From: Halichondria panicea
Lineage: Eukaryota; Porifera; Demospongiae; Suberitida; Halichondriidae
Length of the DNA: 64,000 nucleotides
NCBI RefSeq assembly: GCF_963675165.1
Contig: NC_087380.1
Span: forward strand, 6,208,071 to 6,272,070
Reading direction: 5' to 3'
Shown here: piece by piece, positions 22,686 to 53,039 of the stretch
How positions within the stretch are numbered: position 1 is the first letter of the stretch
How the letters are laid out: each line of letters starts with the position of its first letter
Notes under the pieces: generated by a model
What the model was told of the DNA's origin: nothing
What the model saw: only the letters and a program-made list of their open reading frames with translations
The model's database searches: none
Translations under genes and position numbers: made by a program

Positions 22686-24069
22686 CTAGGGATGCTTAAC
22701 AGTGGCACAGTCAATGGAGCACTTGACAAATACAGTGTCCTCAACAATAAAGCCGCCATTCTTTAGTTCAGTGTGAGACACGAACCTTGGACAGCCTGAA
22801 GCAATGTTCATATCAGACTTTGGCTTTTGGAAAGAGCTGCTCATGGGGTCTGGTTGGAAAGTGTCGATGATGTCCCTATTCCCTGTCTGGTTGATCAGCT
22901 TGAAGGTCACCTTGGATGTGAAAGGCCATTGTAGAATGTTGTCAAATTCTCCCTTCATGATCACGAAGAACAGCGACATGTGAGTGTTCTTTCCAATACC
23001 GTCTCCCAGAATGTACAATCGAAGGCACATTTTGTAGCCGTATCGTCCTGTATAGAACGGAAGGCTAAAAATCGAGGTGTATCTGCCACTCTGTGCATCG
23101 GCCATCCTCTGACTGAACTGTGGGATTTTCCAGATCATATTGCCGTCATGGTTACTGTTTTCAATTAGCGACAATCGGAAATCTCTATCTTCGAACTCTG
23201 CATGTTTGGATCGCATTGCTTTCTCAAGCTTTGTCATGTTGTTTCGCAAGGTAGTTATTTCTTCATCTTTTCGTTTTAGGTCAGCATTAAATTTTGCCTC
23301 CAATACTGAAGTAGAATTTTTCAAAGTAGTAGCAGAAGAATTCCTGAAAGTAGTAGCAGCGTGCACTTCAAGTGCATTCCTGTCAGGTAGGCCGCCATAT
23401 GTTGATCCGTCCGTAGTTACTCCTGGACCATCTGCAAATACTGCTTGATAAGCTTTTTTCTCTCCAGCATAATCTCTCTCTAGCCCATCATAAGTTGTTC
23501 TTCGAACGTTTGGGAGAACTGCTCGAAATTCCTTCGATTTCACCACTTTCGGTACTGCACAATCTCTCTCAATTCCATCTGACATTCGACCAAAATCTTG
23601 ACCGGTTGCATTGCTGTCGTCGTCAGCTTGGGGGATAAGCGGTTTAATATGATGCATGGTTTCCTTTTTAAAAAGCTGTAAGGTATCAACCAGCATTTCG
23701 AAATGTTCCAACGAATGAGTAGCAATATGTTTCCTCAGCTCCTCTCTGGTTATCTGCATGAAGATAAGCCGTGTTAAATTACTATTACATTGTAGTTAGT
23801 TAGTACCTTTACCTGTTGAGTATGTTGGCATCCAAACTCTGCAAGTGGGCATTTCATTAATGCCTTTGGACAGACCAGTTTGTGAGATTCTATTTGGTCT
23901 ACTGGTAGGATTTTTCCGCAACACTGGCAACCTAGGATGGCAAATGAGCAGATATTTCGGTGATCATCAAGTTTCACCAGCCTGTCCTCCCACTGGCACC
24001 CCTCCGGGCGGTTGCTGCAGCTTACTATCAGCCCCTCGATCTCACGCCGAACAAACCGATCCGGAAAGT

Positions 24070-24111
<42 letters not shown>

Positions 24112-24575
24112 TTACATGTGTGAATGTGCACGTGTACATGACCTGTCATGGTCTGACAATAGAATATCCTCTCTAAAAGCTATTTTACTACAAAATGAAA
24201 ACTTACCTCTGCTCCCTCATTTGCGTCTGCGTTAAGATCTTCAAGGCAGTCAGGCCGAGGACACTTTGGTGAGCTAGTATAGTTGTGAGGGGTGAAAAAT
24301 GGGTGTATGGGTGTATATGAACGTGCTCTACGATTACAAAACTATCCAGCTATTAACTGTTAACTAGTTTGAGCTGTAGGGGGTAGTTCTATGCATTATC
24401 TATACAATAGAACTTACGAAGACTCAAGCAGTTCGTCAGCACAGCTTTCACATAACCAGTGACCGCAAACAGGTTGGACGGCATCCTTCAACAGTAGTTT
24501 GCAGTGAGGGCACTGGTACTTTTCGAACACACCTGGGTCCTTGACATTGCTGCGAGCTACACCATGTCCTGGCAT
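22686..24575 (-). CDS. TRAF-like RING, zinc-finger, MATH protein (gene G, most divergent)
   Basis: Exons on the minus strand: 24418-24575, 24207-24273, 23813-24070 and 22686-23753, giving 516 aa with consistent phases. RING: CPHC, CGHWLCESC, then CPRPDC. Zinc-finger exon: CSNRPEGCQW, CQCCG, CPLAEFGC. It keeps the 258-bp length of exon 3 seen in D, E and F. The linker is longest here and not alignable in detail (YDGLERDYAGEKK repeated in a similar form, CAVPKVVKSKEFRAV). The MATH domain has MIWKIPQFSQRM, GYKMCLRLYILGDG and HMSLFFVIMKGEFD, and ends CATVKHP. A TG/CA microsatellite (24074-24108) forms the pyrimidine-poor acceptor region before exon 3. It is separated from the rest of the array by 5 kb. 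Likely the oldest member. Confidence 0.92.
24074..24108. repeat. TG/CA microsatellite in intron 2 of gene G
   Basis: About 17 TG units directly upstream (on the minus strand) of the exon 3 acceptor. Confidence 0.9.
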
Positions 24576-24983
24576 TTCAAAGAGGGAGCGCAGAGAGTTT
24601 ACTTTCAAACCACAAAAGTCATACAGGCGAATGAACACTTAATGAAATTCATAGCCTTTTTAAAATTAATTATAATGTTGAATTCGGGGTTGTCCCGGGG
24701 AATTCCCCTGGGTCTGTCCCCGGGATTGCCCCATGTTGCACTGCGCATGCTCCATACATAGGCTTGTCTATTAGTGTAGTTCGAAGAAAGGTTGGAGTCG
24801 AGGCTAATAGGTGTACATGCACTCTTGATGTAATGAGATAGTTTTGATAATTAGCAAGCAAGCTAGTGTCTCTTTATGTCCAACATTAACAAGACACAAA
24901 TCAGATACTGCAATCACGCTGTAATAATAATAATGCCAATAAGCTAAATGGTTTCCCTAACATGGTCACAGCAAGTTCTTCAG
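24576..24983. other. Intergenic between TRAF gene G and VCP
   Basis: Contains a GC-rich block of CCCGGGG / CCCCTGGG repeats at 24685-24735. Probably the 3' UTR of VCP next to 24984. No gene. Confidence 0.4.
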
Positions 24984-39464
<14,481 letters not shown>

Positions 39465-40023
39465 TGTGTATGAATGTCCTCAATCAACGGAGTTTCCAAG
39501 ATTGAATATTCTGTTGAGGGTACTCTTCACGTGAATGTAGTGACTCTTTTAGTTCACACAGAGCTGACAGTGGACGTACGCACAAGAAGACAGGTTTTCT
39601 CTTTGCGTTGTCAGGCCAGGATAAAAGGTGACGTGTTGTATAAACCACAATTCTGCATCTGTAAGCATGCGGTCTTAGCAACATGACATCAAAAAATTAC
39701 TGCTATTTTTAGACTATAAGCCCCTCCTCCAAATCGACAGAAGAAATGAAATTCAGCTATGAAAATCGTGTGCAGCTAGCTACACTGGACATGCATGATG
39801 ATGGTATGTCATGTGTGTATAGCTAGCTACACTGGACATGCATGATGATGGTATGTCATGTGTGTATAGCTAGCTAGCTATGGGTACTCACTCTAGCTAC
39901 TATAGTCTATACATGCTTGGCCCAACCTTTATTAATATTGCACTGTCCTTACGTATATATATCATCAGGTCGCGTCGACGTCTGGGCCGAGATCACACCA
40001 TACAGGTACATGCATACTGTCAA
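39465..40023. other. Intergenic upstream of VCP
   Basis: Presumed VCP promoter. A 56-bp segment beginning GCTAGCTACACTGGACATGC is tandemly repeated twice (39775-39886). Confidence 0.5.
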
Positions 40024-40917
40024 TGATGATGGCGGTTCACAATTCTATCCCGCCCAACCTCACAAGGCCCCCTCGTATCTATCCCTGTGACTAGCAAGCA
40101 ATCTCAAAGCCCACAAGAACTGGCAGTGCTGAGGTAACATTGTCAAGATAACAAGCGTGTAATGTTCTAGGCATGATTTGGTAAGAGATATAAAACACAT
40201 TAATAACAGGGGTGTTTCTAGAAGGGTGCTAACATTTTATTACGTCCCTGCATTATAGGGGTAGGGGGGCAGGCTGAGACAAGAGACAGGAGAAATAGTA
40301 CTGTACCTATTCACTCAAATCATTTCATTATTAATATCAACCAACACCAATCAATCGTTTTTACACTACAGGCAAAGGTGCATGCCAGGTAAATAAATGA
40401 TCGCTTCATTTGCAAGTAAAATATTCATGCTCAGAGATTCAATCACAAAAAGTGTCCTTTTTGGTGTTGGTGCCAACCTAGCCTCGTTATACCAAGCCGA
40501 TTTTAACGAACGGAAGGAGGTAGGTATTTTCGACCTAGCGAAAAAAGTTGTAATAGAAAAAAGTCGGGTCGGGAATGAGGCTAGTCAATCGTACCCATAC
40601 TTTCTCACTTTTTTACGAGTGTTTGGTACTTGCAGTATATAGAATACCGTGACGTATGTAGTGAGTATATACATGCATGCATGTAGAGTACGTAGCTGTT
40701 AAAAATATGCTACTGACTCATGCTCATTGTTTCCAGATCCCCATTATAGAGACATACCTTAGTAGAGGCTAAAGATGCGTATCTTTGTGACCATAGACCT
40801 CAACCAAGTGGACAAAAGCATGGACACCATCCAACTTCAACCCATGGACAGACTCGGTGATCACAACCCTGATGGAAGACCTCGGTCGATATTGTTTACT
40901 TCCAGGCTGAGCTGAAC
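40024..40917 (+). pseudogene. TESK-like kinase remnant (first and last exons only)
   Basis: 40024-40120 matches the start of the intact kinase at 55235 (ATGATGGCGGTTCAC, CCTGTGACTAGCAAGCAA) with deletions that bring a stop into frame. 40737-40917 matches its last exon (AACCAAGTGGAC, CCTGATGGAAGACCTCGGTC) with an early stop. The catalytic exons between are absent. About 600 bp lie between the two pieces. Confidence 0.85.
40477..40586. mobile_element. TAGCCTCG..GAGGCTA element inside the kinase remnant
   Basis: CTAGCCTCGTTATACC on the left, CGGGAATGAGGCTAG on the right. Confidence 0.55.
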
Positions 40918-41359
40918 AGCAGTTATCTAGCTAGATCATGATACACTTTTAGAGAGGAAATTAAACTTCAGTACTAGTAGTGTTAGAGGCCAGCCAGTGT
41001 CTGCTCGTACGTACATGTAGTCATAATAAATTATATTATCACTGTAGTGTGTTCGTCAGCATAATTATTATTACCATTCTGAGTATTATCAACTTTTGTT
41101 CAATTTTTTGAAATGAAATAAGCTACAGATACATTACGTATTTGGGGTGGATCCACGATGACGCAATAAAGATTGTATTAAGAAAATGTCTATAACTGAT
41201 TAAGCTCAAGCATGCATGTGGGTGTACATACCATACATACAATAATATTATTTTCATATAATAATTATAACAATACCTTCATATAGAGGAGTAACAATTG
41301 TACAGAATATATGAGTGGGTGCATGGGAACTGAACGCAATGAGCAATGCTGTTCGTGCA

Positions 41360-41433
41360 TACTAGTTCTTTGTTGCCGTTTCTGCTTGTACTCTCTTCAT
41401 CTTGGAGGCGCTGTTTCAGATCCTGTATGCGAG
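41360..41433 (-). pseudogene. Remnant of the last kinesin-13 exon
   Basis: Matches 60760-60845 (GCGCTGTTTCAGATCCTGTA on the plus strand, acceptor included) but has lost the stop codon position. No other kinesin exon follows before VCP-like sequence begins at 42236, so this is a truncated copy. Confidence 0.85.
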
Positions 41434-42235
41434 CTGTGGGGAGGGGGAAGGCTGGGTAAAGTTACAGACTGTGTTTAATGATCACTCATAAAGAAAGGCC
41501 AACTGCGATGCATGAGCAAACTTATGTTTTGCAGCTTTTATAGGCTGCATGCATATGCTTTGGTTGCTTTGCATGTACATGTATGATCAGTTTGTGTACA
41601 ATCAACCCCAACCTTTGATTGAACCCCAAAAGTTACCGTTATAAAGGGATAAACGGGTTCCACTGTTACAGTATGTTATTACCAGAGGAGGTCGGACATC
41701 ACTTGAGGGTTCCTTTTAGTTACATTCCAGGCCAAATTGCTGCTGACTCAGCAGTAGAACACGACTAGATCTTGTATGGCTATTATGTGCTCATAGGGTT
41801 AGGTCCAGTAACCATCACAGACACCAAACACAACAATAAATGTATGTAAAGGCGGCTAATTTATGAGACTAGCAGAATCACAGTAGACACTACTGCTGAG
41901 TCAGCAAAATCGTAAAGCAAAATTGTCAAAAGGTTATAATTAGTGAACCCTCAAAAGATGTCTGACATCCTTTGTGTTATTACATTCAAAAGGCCACAAA
42001 ATTATCAACAGCATGTTCGTAGCTCAATCTTATTGAAACTAAAAGGCCTCAAATATAGGACATGATGTGGGAATCTACAACATAAGTTTTTTTGCTTCTG
42101 ATATTATTGTCAAAGGATGGATCAAACAGGCAATAGAGCTGCAGTAACACTCACTGTATATTATATGCAGCAACCAAAGTTTTGTCCCATGTTATACGAG
42201 TTCACCCACCCACAATGTCAGTACACACAACTCAC
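41434..42235. other. Junction between duplicated segments
   Basis: No gene. It carries fragments of small repeats: a GGCGGCTAATTTATGAGACTA end (41854-41874) and two CTGAGTCAGCA motifs. The breakpoint between the left and right copies of the duplication must be here. Confidence 0.45.
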
Positions 42236-42376
<141 letters not shown>

Positions 42377-42716
42377 TCAAGCATGATTTACTACCATGCA
42401 ATTACAATGTTCAATATATACGTACAATATGTATAGAGTTAACAGCCAGAGCAGTTGTGTAACAATGGAAATTCTCATATTACAAGACTGATTGTTGGTC
42501 AAATGAGGCAACATAATAGCGAATAACAATACTTGAATGACAATAAAGAAAGCCACATGTACACTACAAGTAAACCTCCTCCTGTGGCTTAGCACTATCC
42601 AGGTACCTTAAAGCAATTCACATTAGTTTAATCAACCTATTAACCGAGGGTTTCCAATATGTATAAGGTATTGGAATAGGTATGTCCCTGAAATTTTAAT
42701 AATTAGCCGCCCACTC

Positions 42717-44020
<1,304 letters not shown>

Positions 44021-44029
44021 TATAAAAGC
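44021..44029 (+). promoter_or_regulatory. TATA box of crystallin 2
   Basis: TATAAAAGC 49 bp before the start codon. Confidence 0.6.
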
Positions 44030-44069
44030 TAGGAAATGCATAACATATTTGATAAGAATCTCATCAGCA

Positions 44070-44759
44070 ATGGCGGTCAAGTTCTTTGTTGCGACTCTCA
44101 TCGGTGTCCTCCTTGTGGAGACTGGATTCGTGAGAGCTGATCCACTGAGCACTAAGGTGTTCACCGAGGTAGCAGAAACTCAAGAATTTGGGTAAGTGCT
44201 TCAGTGTAACATTGGCTAGAGAACTCTTGCAACTTTTGTTTCCCTCAACAGAGTTTGTGGTTGTGAAGCTATTGTCTACAGTGGACCAGACTTCTATGGC
44301 AGGTTCGAGCTACACATCTTTCAACAGAACGCATGGTTTGAAAAAAACTTTCTTCCCTTTACAGCTGAATCGATTAAAATGCGTGGCAAATGCTTCTTCA
44401 TATTCTACGAGGAAGCCAACTTTCTAGGTACTGCACATATCTTGAAGATTGCAGGCGACTATCCATCTCTGACGAACTTTGGTAATGTCGTATCGGCTCG
44501 TGCTCTCCCTCCAGAAGGAACAAATGCAATCGTTTTCTTTGAGCATAGCAACTACGGTGGACGAATGGGTGTCCTCTACTCGTCCGAGGACTATTTGTAT
44601 TACTACAGCTTTATATCTTCGGTGATTGTGATTGGAGGATCCTGGACTGTGTACAAAGGCTGGTTCTATTCTGAATATGCCGTACGTTTGTATGATCGCT
44701 ACTATCCAACTCTATCTGCGATAGGAATGTCAAAAATCGTATCCGCTAAGAGCTGGTGA
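44070..44759 (+). CDS. Secreted beta-gamma-crystallin 2
   Basis: Exons 44070-44191 and 44252-44759, giving 209 aa. The signal peptide is identical in sequence to crystallin 1 (MAVKFFVATLIGVLLVETG). The propeptide is shorter and, notably, the dibasic EKRQ site of the other three is replaced by QEFG. The mature part begins CGCEAIVYSG and has FFIFYEEANFLG, IVFFEHSNYGGRM and FISSVIVIGGSWTVY Greek-key signatures. It ends with an unusual IVSAKSW tail. The 508-bp second exon equals that of crystallin 1. It lies between remnants of VCP exons 6 and 5, as crystallin 1 does between the intact ones. Confidence 0.88.
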
Positions 44760-45645
44760 TAAAGTACTAAACAGATATGTACATGTAGATTATGAACATG
44801 CATGCAGAAGTAGGTCAGCTTAGCTCATGAATTATATTTCTGTTGAGACATTGTATCAGATTCTATATTTTATGTGTTACATGTATTAATACTGGCTTTA
44901 TAATAATAGCAAAAACTCTACATCTGATAACGAGCTAACTAACATTGAGAATGCGCAGGACGACGTGACCATACTAAAAGAACCACATGATGCAGAAATG
45001 TGCCCACACTAGTCGGTGGTGGTCGGTACTAACCACCTCTAAACATCACTATATAGACAACAAACTCATTGCCTACACTATATAATTATAGTGTTTACGA
45101 AGAAATTTTGTGTCAGATATAAACAGTTAGCTCCAGCTGTGTACATCGAGAAATAGAACACTCAACTGAAAATTGAAGTTTTTCTAGTGATCATTATAAC
45201 TTGCTCATCCAACTGGTTAGTTAGTCACCTGTAAGTGTGTGCAGTTAGTTAGCGTTTTATTCACTCTATGTAAATCCCATTTCTGTGAGGATCCTCTTTT
45301 GCATGCATGCATGATGTAATAATTCTCTTAGTTTATACCACAAAGTTCGGTGTTTTATTCAAAGGATAATGTGATCAATTTCTGTTCATACAATAATATT
45401 GGAAAATCATTGTCCACAGATCTACATGTACATGTATTAGCAACACATCAAACAGATCGCTGTAAGATAAGAAATGTGGCAGTACTGAATGGCAATAATG
45501 ACGTAAATAGATTATTGTCCTGGCAAATACGCGAACATACTGTCCCCTCCCTAGAAAGCGTGTGTACAAATGTATATAGGTTATTGTCTGGAAAACACGT
45601 GCATAACAATTAAAAGCTACATGTACAGTTTTGATGTCCCTTCCC
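44760..45645. other. Flank of crystallin 2 with a VCP exon 5 edge
   Basis: ACACATCAAACAGATCGCTG (45441-45460) matches the acceptor edge of VCP exon 5. The remainder of the exon is missing. Confidence 0.55.
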
Positions 45646-45935
45646 TAGAGAAAGGCATTCATCTATACTCTAAAATGACCCCTCAAACGGAAACAAGGAA
45701 TGTACATGTGTGTTCACTCCGACACGGTGTGGCCACACAGAGACCCACTGCTATAAAATGAACGCTCCCTCGATCTAGCTACTCCACACACACAGCACAG
45801 GACAGAGAGAGGTCCAGTGCTGCTCATACAGAGTGGAGAGCACTACCATGCGTACAACACCCACTCTTGAAAGGATAATTATAGAGGATTTAAAATTGGT
45901 GATCCTTACCATTACGCTCAGGGCTCAGTAACAGG
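45646..45935. repeat. Second copy of the VCP intron 4 block
   Basis: Shares CACGGTGTGGCCACA and CAGGACAGAGAGAGGTCCAG with 37621-37910. Confidence 0.75.
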
Positions 45936-46193
45936 TATTTTTTTACATTGTGTTACAGAACTACTAAAAACAAACACACGCACATTTCTGGCCAGTCAAG
46001 AGGTTCATACAGAATTACTACATGTATAATTAGCATGGATAAGTGGGGTCAGGGGGCAAGTTCAGCCCAGGAAAATATAACTTGTGATTTCACTATCCAA
46101 TACTCAGGGGCTGATCTAGGGGGTATCCCCCTACCACCCTGCTGTGACCATGACTACTTGAGAACAGATTTATATACTGACCAACAGCTACTA

Positions 46194-46382
<189 letters not shown>

Positions 46383-46755
46383 CTGGGAATATAAGATAAG
46401 CAAAACTTGTGGTACAGTATATGAAAACCTTATTAGAAAACACACTGCTACAGTGTACACAGTATATAGGACCACACTATCACACTATACAGGGTCTGTA
46501 CACATTAACACTTGTTAGCATACTCACAGCACACAGTTATGATACACAGTAAGAGCAAGGTACTCTTGGTGTACATGTAACTGTAAGTATAAGTATCCGT
46601 CAGTGACATAAAGGTTAACCAGAAATACATGACAGTGACAATAACTATGAAGGCAGTAACAAGGGCCTACAAGACATTACAGCCACGTACGTAGCCTTTA
46701 AACATCAAATACATATACAGTAGACATGTCCTAAAACATATAGTACAACAATACC
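46383..46755. repeat. Crystallin upstream flank (paralogous to 51462-51800)
   Basis: Shares TGTACACATTAACACTTGTTAG-like and AAGTATCCGTCAGTGACATA sequence with the block before crystallin 4. Confidence 0.75.
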
Positions 46756-46895
46756 TGTACCATGGATATCTGCGTGTGTATTGTTATTGTACTACCTCGT
46801 GCAGTTGTATGTATTCCTCGGGCTGCGCCCTTGGGGAATACGTAAAACTGCCCTCAGTAGTACAAATCCAATACACCCTTGATATCCATGGTACA
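46756..46895. mobile_element. 140-bp hairpin element
   Basis: TGTACCATGGATATC at the left and GATATCCATGGTACA at the right, with imperfect pairing up to the GGGCTGCGCCC loop. The paralogous flank of crystallin 4 lacks it. Confidence 0.7.
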
Positions 46896-46906
46896 ACTAT
46901 TACATG

Positions 46907-46930
46907 TATTTTGGTACATAAAAGGAATTG
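46907..46930 (+). promoter_or_regulatory. Orphan crystallin promoter remnant
   Basis: GGTACATAAAAGGAATTGCA matches the crystallin 4 promoter at 51806-51825, but no crystallin exon follows. Confidence 0.65.
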
Positions 46931-47159
46931 CAGGTGCAGAAAAGCACTCATACACCTCATAAATTATCGTCAAAAACCACTTATTGGAAAAACCAGCAGT
47001 TGCATATATTATACGCTAAATCAAGTATGCCAGTTTCTACAATATATAATCTTACAGCGATTAATGACACCATGACTCTGATCTCTTAATATGTACACAG
47101 CTCTAGTTGTATGCACACGGAAGATTACAGCCTCCAATGAGCTGAGTGTATAATAATTA

Positions 47160-47285
<126 letters not shown>

Positions 47286-47317
47286 CTACAAGATAAGAAA
47301 TGGCAACAAGATACGAG

Positions 47318-47600
47318 AAAGGCCATTCATCTGTACTCTAACATGACACCTCAAGGAATGTGCATGTACATGTACAGTGTTATTACTAATGTTCACTCTG
47401 ACACGGTGTGGCCACACAGAGAAGACCCACTGCTATAAAATGAACACTCCCTCGATCTAGCTACTCCACACACACAGCACAGGACAGAGAGAGGTCCAGT
47501 GCTGCTCATACAGAGTGGAGAGCACTATCAAGTACTACACTTAGTCTTAACAGGATAATTATAGAGAAATTGATGATCATTACCATTACGCTCAGGGCAC
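47318..47600. repeat. Third copy of the VCP intron 4 block
   Basis: Same CACTGCTATAAAATGAACAC and CAGGACAGAGAGAGGTCCAG segments. Confidence 0.75.
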
Positions 47601-47770
47601 AGTAAAACAGGCATTTTTTGCTAGACAAAAACTGAAACCACATTGTGAATAGAGCTACTATAAACACACACACACACACACATTTCTGGTCAGTCAAGAG
47701 GTTTCATACAGAATTATTAGCATGGGGTCATGGGGAGAAGGAAGTAAAAATATAACTTATGATTTCACTA

Positions 47771-48788
<1,018 letters not shown>

Positions 48789-49542
48789 ATGACAGTTTTA
48801 ATCAAGATCTTCTTTTTGCTGGGAGCAGCATTGCTAACATCTGCAGGTCCACTGACAGAAAAGAGCAACGAAGAAAATGACATCGCTATTGTTCAACATA
48901 GAGAAAAACGACAGGCTGGGTGAGAGCATGCATGGTATGATAGTACCAATGACATATAGAATGCAACCAACTCTAATTCGTGTTCATGTGATTATTCTCT
49001 GTAGAGGATGTGACTGTCAGGCCATTGTCTACGATAGCAGCAATTTCGGTGGACACAGCCTGCTGATTAAACAACAAAATGCCAACTTTCGATACAGTTT
49101 CTTCGATGATCGAGTTGAGTCCATCAAAATTATGGGCTCATGTTCGTTTATATTCTATGAGCATCCTGGATTCAATGACCATGACTGGGACAGTGCCAAG
49201 AGTTTTCTCCTACAGCCTGGTGATTATTCTTCCCCTCAAACGTGGGGAGGACCAAGAAATACAATTTCTTCTGCACGAGCTCTTCAACCTCGTGGAACGA
49301 ATGCCATTGCTATCTTTGAGCACCCATACTTCTGTGGAGCCATGACTGTCCTGTACAATTCCCATACCTACTTGCCACACATTGATTTTAATGACAAAAT
49401 CTCTTCCGTCATTGTAACAGGAGGAAGTTGGTCTTTGTTTGATCATCCGAGCTTCACTGGAGTATCTGTTACTCGATATACAGGAACCTATCCTTGGAGC
49501 ACCTTAATGGACCGGGTCAGCTCAATCAGGAAAAATTACTAA
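48789..49542 (+). CDS. Secreted beta-gamma-crystallin 3
   Basis: Exons 48789-48919 and 49005-49542, giving 222 aa. The signal peptide differs from the other three (MTVLIKIFFLLGAALLTSA). The propeptide is acidic (KSNEENDIAIVQH) and ends REKRQ, a convertase site. The mature part starts CDCQAIVYDSSNFGGHSLLI, followed by FIFYEHPGF, IAIFEHPYFCGAM and NDKISSVIVTGGSWSLFDH. The N-D-K-I-S-S and N-F-G-G elements are classic Greek-key and Ca-site features. The second exon is 30 bp longer than in crystallins 1 and 2, mostly through an insertion near NDHDWDSAKS. It lies between VCP exon 6 copy c and exon 5 copy c. Confidence 0.9.
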
Positions 49543-50970
<1,428 letters not shown>

Positions 50971-51263
50971 TCATTAGCTGGTATATTTTAGATTCGCCCC
51001 TGCCTACCCAAAGTTCCTTCTAAACAATGGCTACCCCTTTTTACAAAAGTCAAGAGATTTCATACAGAATTATCAGCATGGGAGGAATGGATAAAAGTGG
51101 AGTCAAGGGGGGGGGGGCAAGTTTATATCCCATGGAAAAATATAACTTGTGATTAGACTATATACCAACACTCGGAGTTGAATAGGAGGGTATCCCTCTA
51201 CCACCTCGCTGTGGCCATGACTAGTTGAGAACAGATCTGGTTTCTGTACACCATGCAACACTA

Positions 51264-51467
<204 letters not shown>

Positions 51468-51808
51468 TTATAAGATAAGCAACACTTGTGGTACAGCGTA
51501 TGAAAACCGTATTTGAGAAAACACGCTAGCTACAGTGTACACAGTGGGACCACACTATCACACTATATAGGGTCTGTACACATTAACACTTGTTAGCAAG
51601 CTCACAGCACACAGCTATGATACTCAGTAAGAGTAAGGTACTCTTGGTGTACATGTAACTGTAAGTATAAGTATCCGTCAGTGACATAATGGTTACACAG
51701 AAATACATGACAGTGACAATAACTATAAAGGCAGTAACAAGGGCCTACAAGACATGACGGCCACGTAGCCTTTGTACATCCTATACATGTACATGTATGT
51801 ATTTTTGG

Positions 51809-51818
51809 TACATAAAAG
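51809..51818 (+). promoter_or_regulatory. TATA-like box of crystallin 4
   Basis: TACATAAAAG about 60 bp before the start codon; repeated without a gene at 46907. Confidence 0.5.
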
Positions 51819-51872
51819 GAATTGCAAAAAATAGAAGAAGTATTTGATTATTCGATAAGAATCTCATTAGCA

Positions 51873-52574
51873 ATGGCAGTCAAGTTCTTCGTTGCAACTC
51901 TCATTTGTGTCCTCCTTGTGGAGACTGGATACGTGAGAGCTGGTCCACTGAGCACGGAAGTGTTCACCGAGGTAACAGCAACTCGAGGAAAGAGACAAGC
52001 TGGGTAAGTGCTTCAGTGGAAGATTGGCTAGAGTGAACTCATGCAATTTTGTTTCCCCCAACAGAGCTTGTGGTTGTGATGTCTATGCCTATGATGGACC
52101 AACTACAGTGGCAGGGAGCTACTCATCCGTCAACAAAATGCACGATTTAGCAACGACTTTTTCAACGATCGAGTCGAATCGCTAAAAATAAATGGCAAAT
52201 GCACCTACTTGTTCTACGAGCATACAAACTTTCTAGGTAATGTTTTCATCAAGACTCCAGGTTACTATGCATCTCTGGCTAACTTTGGCAACAGTATCTC
52301 ATCGGCTCGTGCCCTCCCTCCACAAGGAACAAATGCAATCCTTCTCTTTGAGCATACCAACTACGCCGGACGAATGGTTGCCCTCTACTCGTCCCAACAA
52401 AATTTGCCTTTCCTTGATTACAACGATCACATCTCTTCGGTGATTGTGACAGGAGGATCTTGGACTTTGTATGATCACACTAACTATCATGGCTCTTACC
52501 AGACTATTGGTGTAGGCTACTACCCTCAACCTCCGGTAGGGAACGACAGGATTAGTTCCATTAAGAACAACTGA
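51873..52574 (+). pseudogene. Beta-gamma-crystallin 4 with a 1-bp frameshift
   Basis: Exon 1 (51873-52003) codes for an intact signal peptide (MAVKFFVATLICVLLVETG) and a propeptide ending GKRQAG. Exon 2 (52065-52574) is 510 bp, and with exon 1 this is not a multiple of three. Aligned with crystallin 1, one base is missing near 52094-52098. The shifted frame reaches a stop at about 52181. The downstream frame is otherwise fully open and well conserved (YFLFYEH-type, ILLFEHTNYAGRM, NDHISSVIVTGGSWTLYDH, NDRISSIKNN). Either a recent pseudogene or a sequencing error; conservation of the rest makes both plausible. Confidence 0.8.
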
Positions 52575-53039
52575 AATAGTACTAAAGAGATCAATGTAGA
52601 TAGGAACAGAATAATATGGTAGCTAAGTGATTGATAAGAAACTGTATATGAATTATAATTGTGGATGAACAGGACACATGTATAGAAAAAAATATGTAGA
52701 TGGGGTAGCTGCCTGTGCAATTTAAATGCTAACTAGCATAATTATACATGTACACTGTACACTCCCACAATTGAATTGCTATACCATAGAAACTGGATCA
52801 TTAGTGCGGTCAAAGCAGAGCACAAGCTCTATCATAATGGAGTCATTTTGAGCCCGGCCCACCCAGTAACCGGATGTCAACTGTGATGAGAGATGACTCG
52901 AGTAGCTATAGATGGCTAACATCTTGATAAGTGAGCAAATGAGCTAGCTAAGTAAGCAAACAATCAGAACTATTATCATAAGGCTCTCCTATGTATGTAG
53001 CTAAACCATTCACATAATAACAGGAACTGAAACAAAAAG
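52575..53039. other. 3' flank of crystallin 4
   Basis: No gene or VCP exon 5 copy was seen where one would be expected. The minisatellite begins at 53040. Confidence 0.5.
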
